From positions 359,656 to 423,655 of the forward strand of contig NZ_JAATJH010000004.1 in NCBI RefSeq assembly GCF_011927835.1: a stretch of 64,000 nucleotides of DNA, in the 5' to 3' direction. Each line of letters begins with the position of its first letter. Position 1 is the first letter of the stretch. The DNA comes from Neolewinella antarctica (GTDB lineage: Bacteria > Bacteroidota > Bacteroidia > Chitinophagales > Saprospiraceae). Positions 37,163-45,358 of the stretch are shown here, in pieces. Under the pieces are notes generated by a model. The model was not told where the DNA came from. It worked only from the letters and a program-made list of their open reading frames with translations, and ran no database searches. A program made the translations under genes and the position numbers.

Positions 37163-37501
37163 CTATTCACCGGGACAACAATCCGTACTTCTCCAATACC
37201 CTTCAAATAACTCATGCACCAACCCCTGCACCTCCCGCCACCGCTCACCGGCGATGCAGTAGCTGACGCTCGTCCCCTCGATGGTGCCGCTGATAATGCC
37301 TGCATCTTTCAGTTCCCGTAGGTGCCGGGAAATGGTGGGTTGCGACAGTGGTAGCTCCGCGCTAAATTCCTTGCCGACGCAGCATTGCTTTTGCAGTAGT
37401 TGCTGCACGATGGCGATCCGGGCCGGATGAGCCAGGGCTTTGAGAAGGTCGGCGAGCTGATTTTGCTCGGCGGTGTAAGCTTCTGTTTTGGTTAATCCCA
37501 T
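37163..37501 (-). CDS. ArsR/SmtB family transcriptional repressor
   Basis: A 112-residue winged-helix repressor. The HTH reads LSQPTISRHLRELKDAGII (about 52-70). A vicinal cysteine pair KQCCVGKEF (about 40-41) and a C-terminal CC pair could bind As(III)/Sb(III) or another thiophilic metal, though the positions differ from the classic ELCVCDL motif. It lies 10 bases after the DUF6428 gene and is probably cotranscribed. A promoter with an overlapping palindrome precedes the unit (37999-38030), fitting autorepression. Confidence 0.9.
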   Translation of the reverse strand: MGLTKTEAYTAEQNQLADLLKALAHPARIAIVQQLLQKQCCVGKEFSAELPLSQPTISRHLRELKDAGIISGTIEGTSVSYCIAGERWREVQGLVHELFEGYWRSTDCCPGE

Positions 37502-37511
37502 CGGTCACGTA

Positions 37512-37982
37512 TTAGCAACAGCCACCGCCCGGGGTGCAGGCAGGTGCGCTGATGAGGTTATTTAGGGAGACGAGCTTTTTCTTGGCGGGGACGCCGCAGG
37601 CATCTTGCGCGAGACAGTCGGTGGCTTGGCCGATTAAGTGGAGGGTATTTCCTTCGGTATTCAGGCCGTAGATTTCGATGGTGTGCGTACCCTGGTATTC
37701 TACTTGGATCTCCAGGTCACCCATGCCTAGTTGCGTTTGGGCAAGGTCTATGATCTTGACCAGCTTATCCGGGTGGAGGCGGTGGTCGTAATCGTTGGCG
37801 CTCCAGAGTTGAAGGCTGGCCTTGCGCTCGCGGCGGGGCGTGCCACCGCAGTCGATGAAGGATTTGTTGGTCTCGCCGACTTCCGTAACGTGAAAGTGGG
37901 TGGGGACGGCTTCGCCGGTGGGGAGTTGGATACTGTACTCGGCGCGGTCGGAGAGCCAAGTTTTTAGTTGGGAAAGGAGCAT
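37512..37982 (-). CDS. DUF6428 family protein
   Basis: A 156-residue cytoplasmic protein that matches the pattern of DUF6428 proteins found next to arsR and arsenic genes in Bacteroidota. Visible features are THFHVTEVGETNKSFIDCGG near the N-terminus, an acidic middle, and a cysteine-rich tail CTPGGGCC preceded by CLAQDACG. The cysteines suggest metal or metalloid binding. It is the first gene of a two-gene unit with arsR. No arsenite pump, arsenate reductase or methyltransferase gene is nearby, which is unusual for this context. Confidence 0.75.
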   Translation of the reverse strand: MLLSQLKTWLSDRAEYSIQLPTGEAVPTHFHVTEVGETNKSFIDCGGTPRRERKASLQLWSANDYDHRLHPDKLVKIIDLAQTQLGMGDLEIQVEYQGTHTIEIYGLNTEGNTLHLIGQATDCLAQDACGVPAKKKLVSLNNLISAPACTPGGGCC

Positions 37983-37998
37983 GGTCGTTTATTTGATG

Positions 37999-38030
37999 CA
38001 AATATAGCTATATTACTATTAAAGGTGCAA
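37999..38030 (-). promoter_or_regulatory. Promoter with overlapping palindromic operator for DUF6428-arsR
   Basis: Minus strand: TTG (38030-38028), a 21-base spacer, TATATTTG (38006-37999), a perfect -7 box. The 14-base perfect palindrome AATATAGCTATATT (38001-38014) overlaps it, an arrangement typical of ArsR/SmtB operators. Confidence 0.7.
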
Positions 38031-38274
38031 CCATTTGACCATTATTGTTTCGATTGGTTACGTCCTGGGTTGCTCTGGCCATTCCGAGATGCTCTAATTT
38101 TGGATACTTGCGACAAGTGCAGGATCTCGGGGCGTCGATTTCAGGCACGGAGCGCGGCGGAATGCTTGAAATGGTCCCCCGAGCGTCCAGGCTATTCTTA
38201 GCTAGTTATTCACTGTAGTCCGCCGCCCTCTTCCTGAAATTGCAGTACTTTGGATCTCACAATCTCGCCGTCTC

Positions 38275-39390
38275 ATGCAATTACGCTTTTTGTTCAGTTT
38301 TCTCTGCTTAGCCCTTTTACTCTGCACCTGCAACGCGCCAGCTAGTCCCGCACTTAGTCGGGACGCCCGCGCCCAAGAACCGGCGAAAAGTACTACGGCC
38401 CAAGCTGAACGTAACCAGGCTGAAGACTACGAAGCTTACGGCAGCATCGAGAAATTCGATGACCGGCTAGACGCCATCATCCGCCCCGGCGAGCGAATGG
38501 ACTGGCTAGCGAGCGGCTTCAACTGGAGCGAAGGCCCCGTGTGGGTCCACGAAGACGGCGGCTACCTGCTCTTCTCCGACGTCCCCGAAAACGTTATTTA
38601 CAAGTGGGCGGGCGGCACGACGACGACCGAATACCTCCGACCTTCGGGCTTCACCGGCGAATACTCCAAAGCCCGCGAACCCGGCTCCAACGGCCTCCTG
38701 ATCGACCCCAAAGACGGTAAGCTGATCCTCTGCCAACACGGCGACCGGCGCGTAGCCAAACTGAATACCCCACTCGGTAGCCCCAATACTAATTTCACCA
38801 CCCTCGCCGCCGATCTCGACGGAAAACGCCTCAACAGCCCCAACGACCTGGCCATGGACGCCACCGGTAACATCTACTTCACCGACCCACCCTACGGTCT
38901 GAACGGACAGGACGAAGACCCCGCGAAGGAACTCGATTTCAACGGCGTCTACCGCCTGGATACCGACGGCGAAATAACCGTACTAACCAAAGACATCACC
39001 CGCCCGAACGGCATCGAAGTAACCCCGGATGACAAGTTCTTAATCGTCTCCAACTCCGACGCCAAATCCTCCTTCTGGAACAAATACCCGCTACTAGACG
39101 ACGGAACGATCGGCCCCGCCCGCCTCCTGATGGACGTCACCGACCGCCGCGCCACCGAAAAAGGATCGCCCGACGGGATGGTCATGCACTCCACCGGCCA
39201 CCTTTTCGCAACCGGCCCCGGCGGCGTCTATGTCTTTCACCCGGACGAGACCTTATTAGGCATCATCCGCACCGGTCAGCGCACGGCTAATTGCACGCTC
39301 GATACGGACGAAGGCTACCTTTATATGACGGCCGATAGTTTACTGCTGCGGTTGCCGTTGTTGGATATGACTAATTATCTTAAAGAGTAA
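38275..39390 (+). CDS. SMP-30/gluconolactonase family lipoprotein
   Basis: A 371-residue six-bladed propeller protein of the SMP-30/LRE family; members hydrolyse sugar lactones with a divalent metal. Seen are FNWSEGPVWV (metal-binding Glu), REPGSNGLLIDP, KRLNSPNDLAMDATGNIYFTD (Asn) and RPNGIEVTPD (Asn). The N-terminus is a lipoprotein signal (LALLLCTC, Cys17 or 19). Residues 17-33, just after it, are encoded by a composite copy of the dispersed element (38324-38373). The linker after it is rich in Glu, Ala and Gln. It is followed after 30 bases by the LytTR regulator gene. Confidence 0.9.
   Translation: MQLRFLFSFLCLALLLCTCNAPASPALSRDARAQEPAKSTTAQAERNQAEDYEAYGSIEKFDDRLDAIIRPGERMDWLASGFNWSEGPVWVHEDGGYLLFSDVPENVIYKWAGGTTTTEYLRPSGFTGEYSKAREPGSNGLLIDPKDGKLILCQHGDRRVAKLNTPLGSPNTNFTTLAADLDGKRLNSPNDLAMDATGNIYFTDPPYGLNGQDEDPAKELDFNGVYRLDTDGEITVLTKDITRPNGIEVTPDDKFLIVSNSDAKSSFWNKYPLLDDGTIGPARLLMDVTDRRATEKGSPDGMVMHSTGHLFATGPGGVYVFHPDETLLGIIRTGQRTANCTLDTDEGYLYMTADSLLLRLPLLDMTNYLKE
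38324..38373 (+). repeat. Composite dispersed element inside the SMP-30 gene
   Basis: Left end GCACCTGCAACGCG, then an AGCTAG joint, TCCCG..CGGGA arms, right end GCCCGCGCC. Same architecture as 63472-63520. Confidence 0.7.
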
Positions 39391-39420
39391 GACCACCAGA
39401 CCACCAGACCACAGACCAAT

Positions 39421-40158
39421 ATGACCGCCATTCTCGTAGAAGACATGCCTCAAGCCCTCGCCGCCCTCCAAGTTGACCTAAAGACATACTGCCCTGAAGT
39501 GAAGATTATCGGTACCGCCGACAGCGTCGTCAGCGCCGCCAAACTGTTGCGTACGGAAAAACCGGATTTGCTACTGCTCGATATCGACCTGGGCGACGGG
39601 ACAAGTTTCGATATTCTGGAAATCGTCCCCGACTTGCAAGCTCAGCTGGTGTTCATCACCGCTTCCGATGAATACGCCATTAAGGCTTTTCGCTTCGCCG
39701 CCGTCGATTATCTGCTTAAACCGGTGGATGGGGAACAACTCAAGGCCGCCGTCGATCGGGCGAAAGAACGCGCCGGGCAGCTCAATACGGATAGCCTGGA
39801 CTTGCTGAAAAAGACAATCCGCGAACCGAATAAGCTACCCGACCGGATCAGCCTGCACACTTCCGAAAACATCATGGTGGCGCGGATCGAAAACATCGTC
39901 CGTTGTGAATCCGACGGTAACAACACCCGCTTTTTTATCGAAGGGGAAAAGCCGGTTTTCGTGACGAAGACGCTCAAACACTTCGAGCGGATGCTGACGG
40001 AGCACCACTTTGTGCGGATTCACCAGTCGCACCTGGTTAATCTTCGCCACGTCGTGGAGTTTAAGAAGATCGATAGTGGTTACTTGCGGCTGTCGAATGG
40101 GGACGAGGTGCCGGTGGCTAGTCGGAAACGGGCGGAGGTGGTGGAGTTGCTTAGGTAG
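39421..40158 (+). CDS. LytTR family response regulator
   Basis: A 245-residue regulator: receiver domain (1-120) with D8 as the acidic partner, phosphoacceptor D54 in LLLLDIDLGDG, and lysine in DYLLKP; then a LytTR domain (about 140-240) with ISLHTSENIMVARIENIVRC and FVRIHQSHLVNLRHV. No histidine kinase is adjacent; the nearest orphan is the propeller kinase at 34187-36964 on the same strand, 2.4 kb upstream. It is separated from the SMP-30 stop by 30 bases that contain a GACCACCA repeat. Confidence 0.94.
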   Translation: MTAILVEDMPQALAALQVDLKTYCPEVKIIGTADSVVSAAKLLRTEKPDLLLLDIDLGDGTSFDILEIVPDLQAQLVFITASDEYAIKAFRFAAVDYLLKPVDGEQLKAAVDRAKERAGQLNTDSLDLLKKTIREPNKLPDRISLHTSENIMVARIENIVRCESDGNNTRFFIEGEKPVFVTKTLKHFERMLTEHHFVRIHQSHLVNLRHVVEFKKIDSGYLRLSNGDEVPVASRKRAEVVELLR

Positions 40159-40229
40159 GAGGGTAGGAAGGTTAGGAGGGTAGGCGGTAGGAAGATTAGG
40201 CGGTAGGTGGTAGGTGGTAGGAATTTAGG
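40159..40229. repeat. TAGGCGG/TAGGAGG heptamer array
   Basis: Degenerate direct units (TAGGAGG, TAGGCGG, TAGGTGG) directly after the LytTR regulator stop, without the inverted arm seen at the other three loci. Confidence 0.65.
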
Positions 40230-40241
40230 TATTGAATTGGA

Positions 40242-40922
40242 TTATAATTCCAGTAGGAAGCCATGCTTGACCTTGCTAAGGCGAAAACCCGTAAAATCGG
40301 GGCGGAAGTTGACTACTTCTACGCTTTCGAATTCTGCTTCTACGTGGGAGGTAGTCAGGACGACGACGGGGCAGCCGGCGTTGTTGGCGGCTTTGGCACC
40401 GGTCACGCTGTCCTCAAAAATGATGCAATCCTGAAGCTTGACGTTGATGCCGTCGGCGGCTTGCTGGAAGACTTCCGGGTCGGGTTTACCCTTCGAGACC
40501 ATGCCGGAGTGGACCACGTGGCCGAGGCGCGGCCGCAGGTGCAAAGCATCTACGATGAAGAAAGCATTCTCCTCGGGGCCCGCCGTGCCGACGGCCATGG
40601 GAATACCTAATTCGCTAGCTCGTTCGATAAATTCGAGGGTGCCGGGGACAATGTTTTCGGCAAGTTCCTCCGCAAAGATTTCCCGGTAGGCGGCTTCTTT
40701 ATCCCAGGCGATCTGGACGCGCTCTTCGTGGGTGAACCGGTCACCAAACAGCCGTTCCAAGATTTCCAGGTTGACGCCGTGGATTTCTTCCTTGACGCGC
40801 TCCAGCGAATAATCAAGTCCGAGCTCCTTTAGCTTACGTTGCCAGGCGCGGTGGTGGACCATCATGTTGTTGACGAGGGTGCCGTCGATGTCGAAGAGGA
40901 GGGCTTGGAAGGTTAGGGGCAT
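40242..40922 (-). CDS. HAD family hydrolase, beta-phosphoglucomutase-like
   Basis: A 226-residue HAD phosphatase or mutase. Motif I is FDIDGTLVNN (about residues 9-18 with both Asp), motif III is GKPDPEVF, and motif IV is FEDSVTGAKAA. The helical cap contains HHRAWQRKLKELGLDYSLE, matching subfamily IA (PGMB-like). Start at 40922 (MPLTFQALLFDIDG); the frame extends to 40988 without similarity. Substrate unknown: sugar phosphate is plausible. Confidence 0.9.
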   Translation of the reverse strand: MPLTFQALLFDIDGTLVNNMMVHHRAWQRKLKELGLDYSLERVKEEIHGVNLEILERLFGDRFTHEERVQIAWDKEAAYREIFAEELAENIVPGTLEFIERASELGIPMAVGTAGPEENAFFIVDALHLRPRLGHVVHSGMVSKGKPDPEVFQQAADGINVKLQDCIIFEDSVTGAKAANNAGCPVVVLTTSHVEAEFESVEVVNFRPDFTGFRLSKVKHGFLLEL

Positions 40923-40994
40923 AACTTGGGGAGATTTTGGGCGAAGATAGTTGGCGGGGCAATTTGATGAAGGTGAATTTGGGAACAACGAAAA

Positions 40995-41061
40995 CCTGGG
41001 GTCGTCGGTCCTGCGGACTAGCCGAACCCCAGGCTATTTAGCATTCCCCTCCGGGAAATAG
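40995..41061. repeat. Double-hairpin intergenic element
   Basis: First hairpin: CCTGGGGT (40995-41002) / ACCCCAGG (41026-41033) with a partly paired centre. Second: CTATTT (41034-41039) / AAATAG (41056-41061) enclosing TTCCC/GGGAA. The arrangement resembles REP doublets. Confidence 0.6.
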
Positions 41062-41104
41062 AGTTGATAGGTGAGAAATCATTGCTCCATCAAATCTAAA
41101 CCTA

Positions 41105-41121
41105 GCACCTGCGGCCGCGCC
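41105..41121 (-). repeat. Dispersed GC-rich element at the M1 gene promoter
   Basis: GCACCTGCGGCCGCGCC, two differences from the core, ending 25 bases before the -7 box and therefore abutting the -33 region of the next gene. Confidence 0.6.
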
Positions 41122-41123
41122 CA

Positions 41124-41153
41124 TTTCTATCACAACAAATCCGCCTATCTTTG
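41124..41153 (+). promoter_or_regulatory. Promoter of the M1 peptidase gene
   Basis: TTTC (41124-41127), an 18-base spacer, TATCTTTG (41146-41153), a perfect -7 box, 39 bases before the ATG. Confidence 0.6.
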
Positions 41154-41192
41154 CGTCCTTGAAATTCAGCTAATCTCCAACCCCTGACCCCG

Positions 41193-43820
41193 ATGATGAA
41201 ATTTCTCCCCGCAGCGGCCCTCCTGGCCACGTTACTCACGTTCGGTTGTAACTCCCAGAAGGTAGTCACGGCACCCCCAATGGAAACGCGCGACCTGGAC
41301 ACCATGACCGTCACGCCCGAAGCCAACGGCGTGATCGATACGGAAAACACCGCCGTCGTCGCCGAAATCCCCAATGAGCGCCCCAACTATAACCCCAGCG
41401 CCACGCGGACGCACGACCTGCTCGACACCCGTCTCGTCTTGAGCTTCGACTGGGAACAAGAAATGGTTATCGGCGAAGCAACGCTGAAGCTCACGCCACT
41501 CTTCAACCCAGGAAGTGACGTGACGCTGGACGCCAAAAACCTGGACATCATGTCAGTAAAATCCGAGACCGGCACGACGTATGAGTTCAGCTATGACGAA
41601 GCCCGCCAGCACGTCACCATCGACCTCGGCCGCGAATACCGCCGGGGCGAAGAATTTACCCTAATTTTTGACTACACCGCCATCCCCGCCCAGTCCGGCG
41701 GCAGCGCGGCGATCACTTCCGATAAAGGCCTATTTTTTATCAACCCCCGCGGCGAAGAAGGTGACGATAAGCCCCGCCAGATCTGGACCCAGGGCGAGAC
41801 CGAAAACAACTCCCGTTGGTTCCCCACCATCGACAAGCCGAACGAGCGGACGACGCAGACGATGGTCATTACCGTAGCGGATAACTACAAAACGCTCTCC
41901 AACGGTACCATGACCGGCAGCGTCACCAACGCCGACGGCACCCGGACGGATACCTGGCAGATGGACCAGCCCCACGCCCCCTACCTTTTCATGCTCACCG
42001 TCGGTGAATTCGACGTAGTCGAAGACGAAGCCTGGAATGGCAAACCGGTGAACTACTACATGGAAGACGGCTGGAAGGACCACGCCAAAGCCATCTACCC
42101 CTACACCCGAGAAATGCTAACGTTTTTCAGTGATATTACCGGTGTCAGCTACCCCTGGCCGAAGTACAGCCAGGTAGCCGTGCGCGACTACGTGTCCGGC
42201 GCGATGGAAAACACGACCGCCGTCATCTTCGGTGAGTTTATGCACGGCACCGAGCGCAGCCTGATCGACGTGGACCGCAACGAAAAGATCGTCGCCCACG
42301 AGATGTTCCACCACTGGTTCGGCGACTACGTGACCTGCGAAAGCTGGGCCAACCTGACGCTCAACGAAGGTTTTGCGAACTATAGCGAGTACTTGTGGAT
42401 GGAAGAAAAGCACGGCAAGGACGCCGCCGAAGCCCACATGCTCGAAGAGCGCAGCGGTTACTTCGGTAGCCTTCAGCGCGGCGGTCCGAAAGAGCTGATC
42501 CGGTTCGGGTACGACGACAAAGAAGACATGTTTGACGCCCACAGCTACAACAAGGGCGGGGCCGTCCTACACATGCTCCGCGCTTACGTGGGCGACGACG
42601 CTTTCTTCGCCAGCCTCAAAAAATACTTGACCGATAACGCACTTTCCGCCGTGGAAGTAGACGAACTACGGATGGCTTTTGAAGACACGACCGGCGAAGA
42701 CCTGAACTGGTTTTTCGACCAGTGGTTTCTCTCCGCCGGACACCCTGCGCTCAAACTGGATACGGACCACAGCGACGGCGTTGTTACGCTAACCGTCGAG
42801 CAGGAGCACGGCACCGAGAACAACGTGCCGGGCGTTTTCCGTTTACCCACGCAGGTGGCGATCCTGACGAATGGCAGCACGATCCCGGAGCTGCACGACA
42901 TCGTCATCGACCAGCGCAAGCAGTCTTTTACCTTTCCCTCCAGCGTTGCGCCGGACGTAGTGATCCTCGATCCACAGCACGTCCTACTGGCGAACTACAA
43001 TTACATCAAATCGAGCGAAGAACTGGCCGCGCAGTTCAAAGGTGCCCAGAGCTACGTCGACCGCGCCCTCGTCATGCAGCGCCTCGCGCTCAAGGACGAC
43101 GATGCGATGAAAACGGCCACGTTGACGGCTGGCCTGAGCGACCCGTACCACGGCATTCGCGCACTGGCCATGGAAGCCATCGAAACACCCGACGCCGAGC
43201 AGACGCGCTTGATTCAGCAGATCGCCGGCAACGATGCCCACAGTGGAACGCGCGCCGCCGCCATCGCTATGCTGAGCGAGGTGGCTGATGTCGATGAAAC
43301 ACAATTGAAGTCCATCGCCACGCAAGCCATGCAGGCTCAACCTTACCCCGTGGTCGCCGCTGGCCTGGCTACCCTCGCCGGAATCGACCCCGCCGCCGCC
43401 GCGCAAACCGCCGCTGAGCTGGAGAGCGTCGATAACGACGACATTGCTTCCGCCATCGCCGTGCTTTACAGCAAGTCGGGCGACCTGAGCAAACTGAGCT
43501 ACTTCGAGGATCGGATGGATAAGGTCGACGGTTACGGCGCCATCAACATGATGACCGCTTACCAGGAACTACTGGGTCAGGCGGACGACGCTAAAATCAA
43601 CGAAGGCGTGGCCAAAATGAAGGCACAGGCCCTCCTTCAGGAGGGGAGCCCGTGGAAGCGCCTTGCCGCCACGGCCGCCATCAATGATTTGCGCGAAAGC
43701 AGTAAGGAAGTGGCCACTAAAGCCGCCATGGTCGAGGAGCTAGGGACAATACTCGACGAGATCAAGGCTGCGGAAACGGAGCCGCAATTGCAGCAGATTT
43801 ACGGCCGGTTCGGGCAGTAA
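41193..43820 (+). CDS. M1 family aminopeptidase (lipoprotein)
   Basis: An 875-residue gluzincin aminopeptidase that trims N-terminal residues from peptides. The N-terminus has a lipoprotein signal (LLTFGC, about residue 19). The exopeptidase motif GAMENTT precedes the zinc site HEMFHHW at 369-375 with the third ligand Glu392 (HExxH-x18-E), in a complete M1 core. The C-terminal third is alpha-helical, HEAT-like (ALAMEAIET, AAAIAMLSEVADV). It probably sits on the cell surface or in the periplasm and feeds on peptides. Next to it downstream is a hairpin-rich gap. Confidence 0.95.
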   Translation: MMKFLPAAALLATLLTFGCNSQKVVTAPPMETRDLDTMTVTPEANGVIDTENTAVVAEIPNERPNYNPSATRTHDLLDTRLVLSFDWEQEMVIGEATLKLTPLFNPGSDVTLDAKNLDIMSVKSETGTTYEFSYDEARQHVTIDLGREYRRGEEFTLIFDYTAIPAQSGGSAAITSDKGLFFINPRGEEGDDKPRQIWTQGETENNSRWFPTIDKPNERTTQTMVITVADNYKTLSNGTMTGSVTNADGTRTDTWQMDQPHAPYLFMLTVGEFDVVEDEAWNGKPVNYYMEDGWKDHAKAIYPYTREMLTFFSDITGVSYPWPKYSQVAVRDYVSGAMENTTAVIFGEFMHGTERSLIDVDRNEKIVAHEMFHHWFGDYVTCESWANLTLNEGFANYSEYLWMEEKHGKDAAEAHMLEERSGYFGSLQRGGPKELIRFGYDDKEDMFDAHSYNKGGAVLHMLRAYVGDDAFFASLKKYLTDNALSAVEVDELRMAFEDTTGEDLNWFFDQWFLSAGHPALKLDTDHSDGVVTLTVEQEHGTENNVPGVFRLPTQVAILTNGSTIPELHDIVIDQRKQSFTFPSSVAPDVVILDPQHVLLANYNYIKSSEELAAQFKGAQSYVDRALVMQRLALKDDDAMKTATLTAGLSDPYHGIRALAMEAIETPDAEQTRLIQQIAGNDAHSGTRAAAIAMLSEVADVDETQLKSIATQAMQAQPYPVVAAGLATLAGIDPAAAAQTAAELESVDNDDIASAIAVLYSKSGDLSKLSYFEDRMDKVDGYGAINMMTAYQELLGQADDAKINEGVAKMKAQALLQEGSPWKRLAATAAINDLRESSKEVATKAAMVEELGTILDEIKAAETEPQLQQIYGRFGQ

Positions 43821-43824
43821 GTAG

Positions 43825-43980
43825 TATGGTAGTAGGGCTTCGCCCAGTATTATAGTATGGTAGTACAGAGCAGTCGACTACCATACTATCATACTTAGTG
43901 CGCAGCACGCTACTATCATACTAAAAAACGCAGCACGCTACTACCATACTAAAAACGCAGCAGGCTACTACCATACTACC
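43825..43980. repeat. TAGTATGG-type inverted and tandem repeat cluster
   Basis: Left part: AGTATGGTAGTA units on the plus strand (43825-43870). Right part: three 25-28-base tandem units starting CGCAGCACGCTACTAC (43901-43980) that carry the reverse complement CTACTACCATACT. The halves can pair, as in a multi-arm terminator. Confidence 0.75.
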
Positions 43981-44027
43981 TTAGAAATTAAGCCGTTAAA
44001 CAAGGGTCCTTTCCTCACCCCAACACT

Positions 44028-44885
44028 ATGCCGCAGAAGATCACTTTACTCGCGCTGTTTTTTGCTTTTTTTGCGCTGCCGCGGGTGCAGGGGCAATTAC
44101 AGATGCGGGGCCTGGAAATCGGCCCCTGGGTGGGTACGGCCGTCTACTTTGGTGATTTGAACACGGACTTCAAGCTCAACCGGGCGAGCATCGCGGGCGG
44201 ATTTGCGGCGCGGTATAATTTTAATCACCGACTTTCCGCGCGGGCCAGCTTTAACTACGGGCGAATCGAAGCCTTTGATAGCGACAGCGATAACCCGTTC
44301 GAGTTGAACCGAAACCTGAGTTTTCAGAATGATATCTACGACGGGACGCTCCAGTTCGAGTTCAACTTCCTGCCCTACATCCACGGCCACAGCGAGTACT
44401 GGTTTACGCCCTACGCCTTTGCGGGCGTGTCGGTCTTCAACCACGCCCCGAAAACGGAAAACGACGCCGGTGAGCTGGTCAACCTCCGTGAACTCGGTAC
44501 GGAAGGCCAGCTGAGTGGCGACGAGTACGGCATCATCAATCTGGCGGTCGCCTACGGCATTGGCTTCAAGTGGGACCTGACCTACGAACTCAGTCTCGAC
44601 GTCAACCTCGGCGTCCGTTCCGGCGGCACGGACTACCTCGACGACGTAAGCACTGTTTACCCGGACGCCTCCGAACTCCTGCGGTCCCGTGGTCCGGAAG
44701 CCTTCGCGCTGTACGACCGTGGTCTCATGTTGAACACGGAGGGCAACCGCATCGACCGGGAGGGGCAGCAGCGAGGGGACGACACCGTAAAGGACACTTA
44801 CCTTTTTCTCGGCATTGGTCTCAATTACTATTTTGGGGACGTGCGGTGCCCCAAGCTCGGGCACGCTAAAGCTCGGCGGCGGTAG
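44028..44885 (+). CDS. DUF6089-like outer-membrane beta-barrel protein
   Basis: A 285-residue predicted beta-barrel. The signal peptide ends at about residue 22 (LPRVQGQ), followed by GLEIGPWVGTAVYFGDLN, the typical start of DUF6089 proteins of Bacteroidota. Alternating strands include FAARYNFNHRLSARASFNYG and YELSLDVNLGVRSGGTDYLDDVS; the C-terminus ends YLFLGIGLNYYFGD plus a basic tail. In many relatives this gene precedes uppS and bamA; here it precedes yjbQ. Function is structural or unknown. Confidence 0.8.
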   Translation: MPQKITLLALFFAFFALPRVQGQLQMRGLEIGPWVGTAVYFGDLNTDFKLNRASIAGGFAARYNFNHRLSARASFNYGRIEAFDSDSDNPFELNRNLSFQNDIYDGTLQFEFNFLPYIHGHSEYWFTPYAFAGVSVFNHAPKTENDAGELVNLRELGTEGQLSGDEYGIINLAVAYGIGFKWDLTYELSLDVNLGVRSGGTDYLDDVSTVYPDASELLRSRGPEAFALYDRGLMLNTEGNRIDREGQQRGDDTVKDTYLFLGIGLNYYFGDVRCPKLGHAKARRR

Positions 44886-44944
44886 GGAAGAAGTATCTTT
44901 CTACAATATTAAAAATTGTCAATTTTCATCTCAGCCTCAGTTCA

Positions 44945-45355
44945 GTGATCGAACAAAAAACCTTTACCCTAGCCCCCCGCCCCCGCGGCTACCACATCAT
45001 CACCCGCGAAGTGCTCACACAGTTGGGTGACTTACCTAACGTCGGCTTCCTCCACCTGTTCATCCAGCACACCTCCGCCGCCATCACCATCAACGAGGCC
45101 GCCGACCCGGACGTGTTGTTAGATTTTGAATCGGTTTTCAATCACGTAGTGCCGGAAAATCTGCCCTTTCTCGTCCACACCATGGAAGGCCCCGACGATA
45201 TGCCCGCCCACATCAAGGCGGCAATGATCGGGCACAGCATAACGGTTCCGATCACTGGTGGTCGGTTGAATTTGGGGACGTGGCAGGGGCTTTATTTGTG
45301 TGAGTTCCGTAACCGGGCCGGTGGGCGGCGGCTGGTGGGGACTATTTACGGTTGA
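44945..45355 (+). CDS. YjbQ family protein (UPF0047)
   Basis: A 136-residue member of the YjbQ/UPF0047 family, some of which have weak thiamine-phosphate synthase activity; the true role is unclear. Seen are RGYHIITREV, the conserved FIQHTSAAITINE with His (about 37-49), and VHTMEGPDDMPAHIK. A GTG start at 44945 (VIEQKTFTL) matches the usual N-terminus of the family; no ATG is available. The stop lies 3 bases from the end of the convergent GNAT gene. Confidence 0.88.
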   Translation: MIEQKTFTLAPRPRGYHIITREVLTQLGDLPNVGFLHLFIQHTSAAITINEAADPDVLLDFESVFNHVVPENLPFLVHTMEGPDDMPAHIKAAMIGHSITVPITGGRLNLGTWQGLYLCEFRNRAGGRRLVGTIYG

Positions 45356-45358
45356 GTA

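Noticed and set aside
44065..44095. GCGGGTGCAGGGG near the start of the DUF6089 gene
   Set aside because: Only part of the core matches, and it lies in a normal signal peptide.
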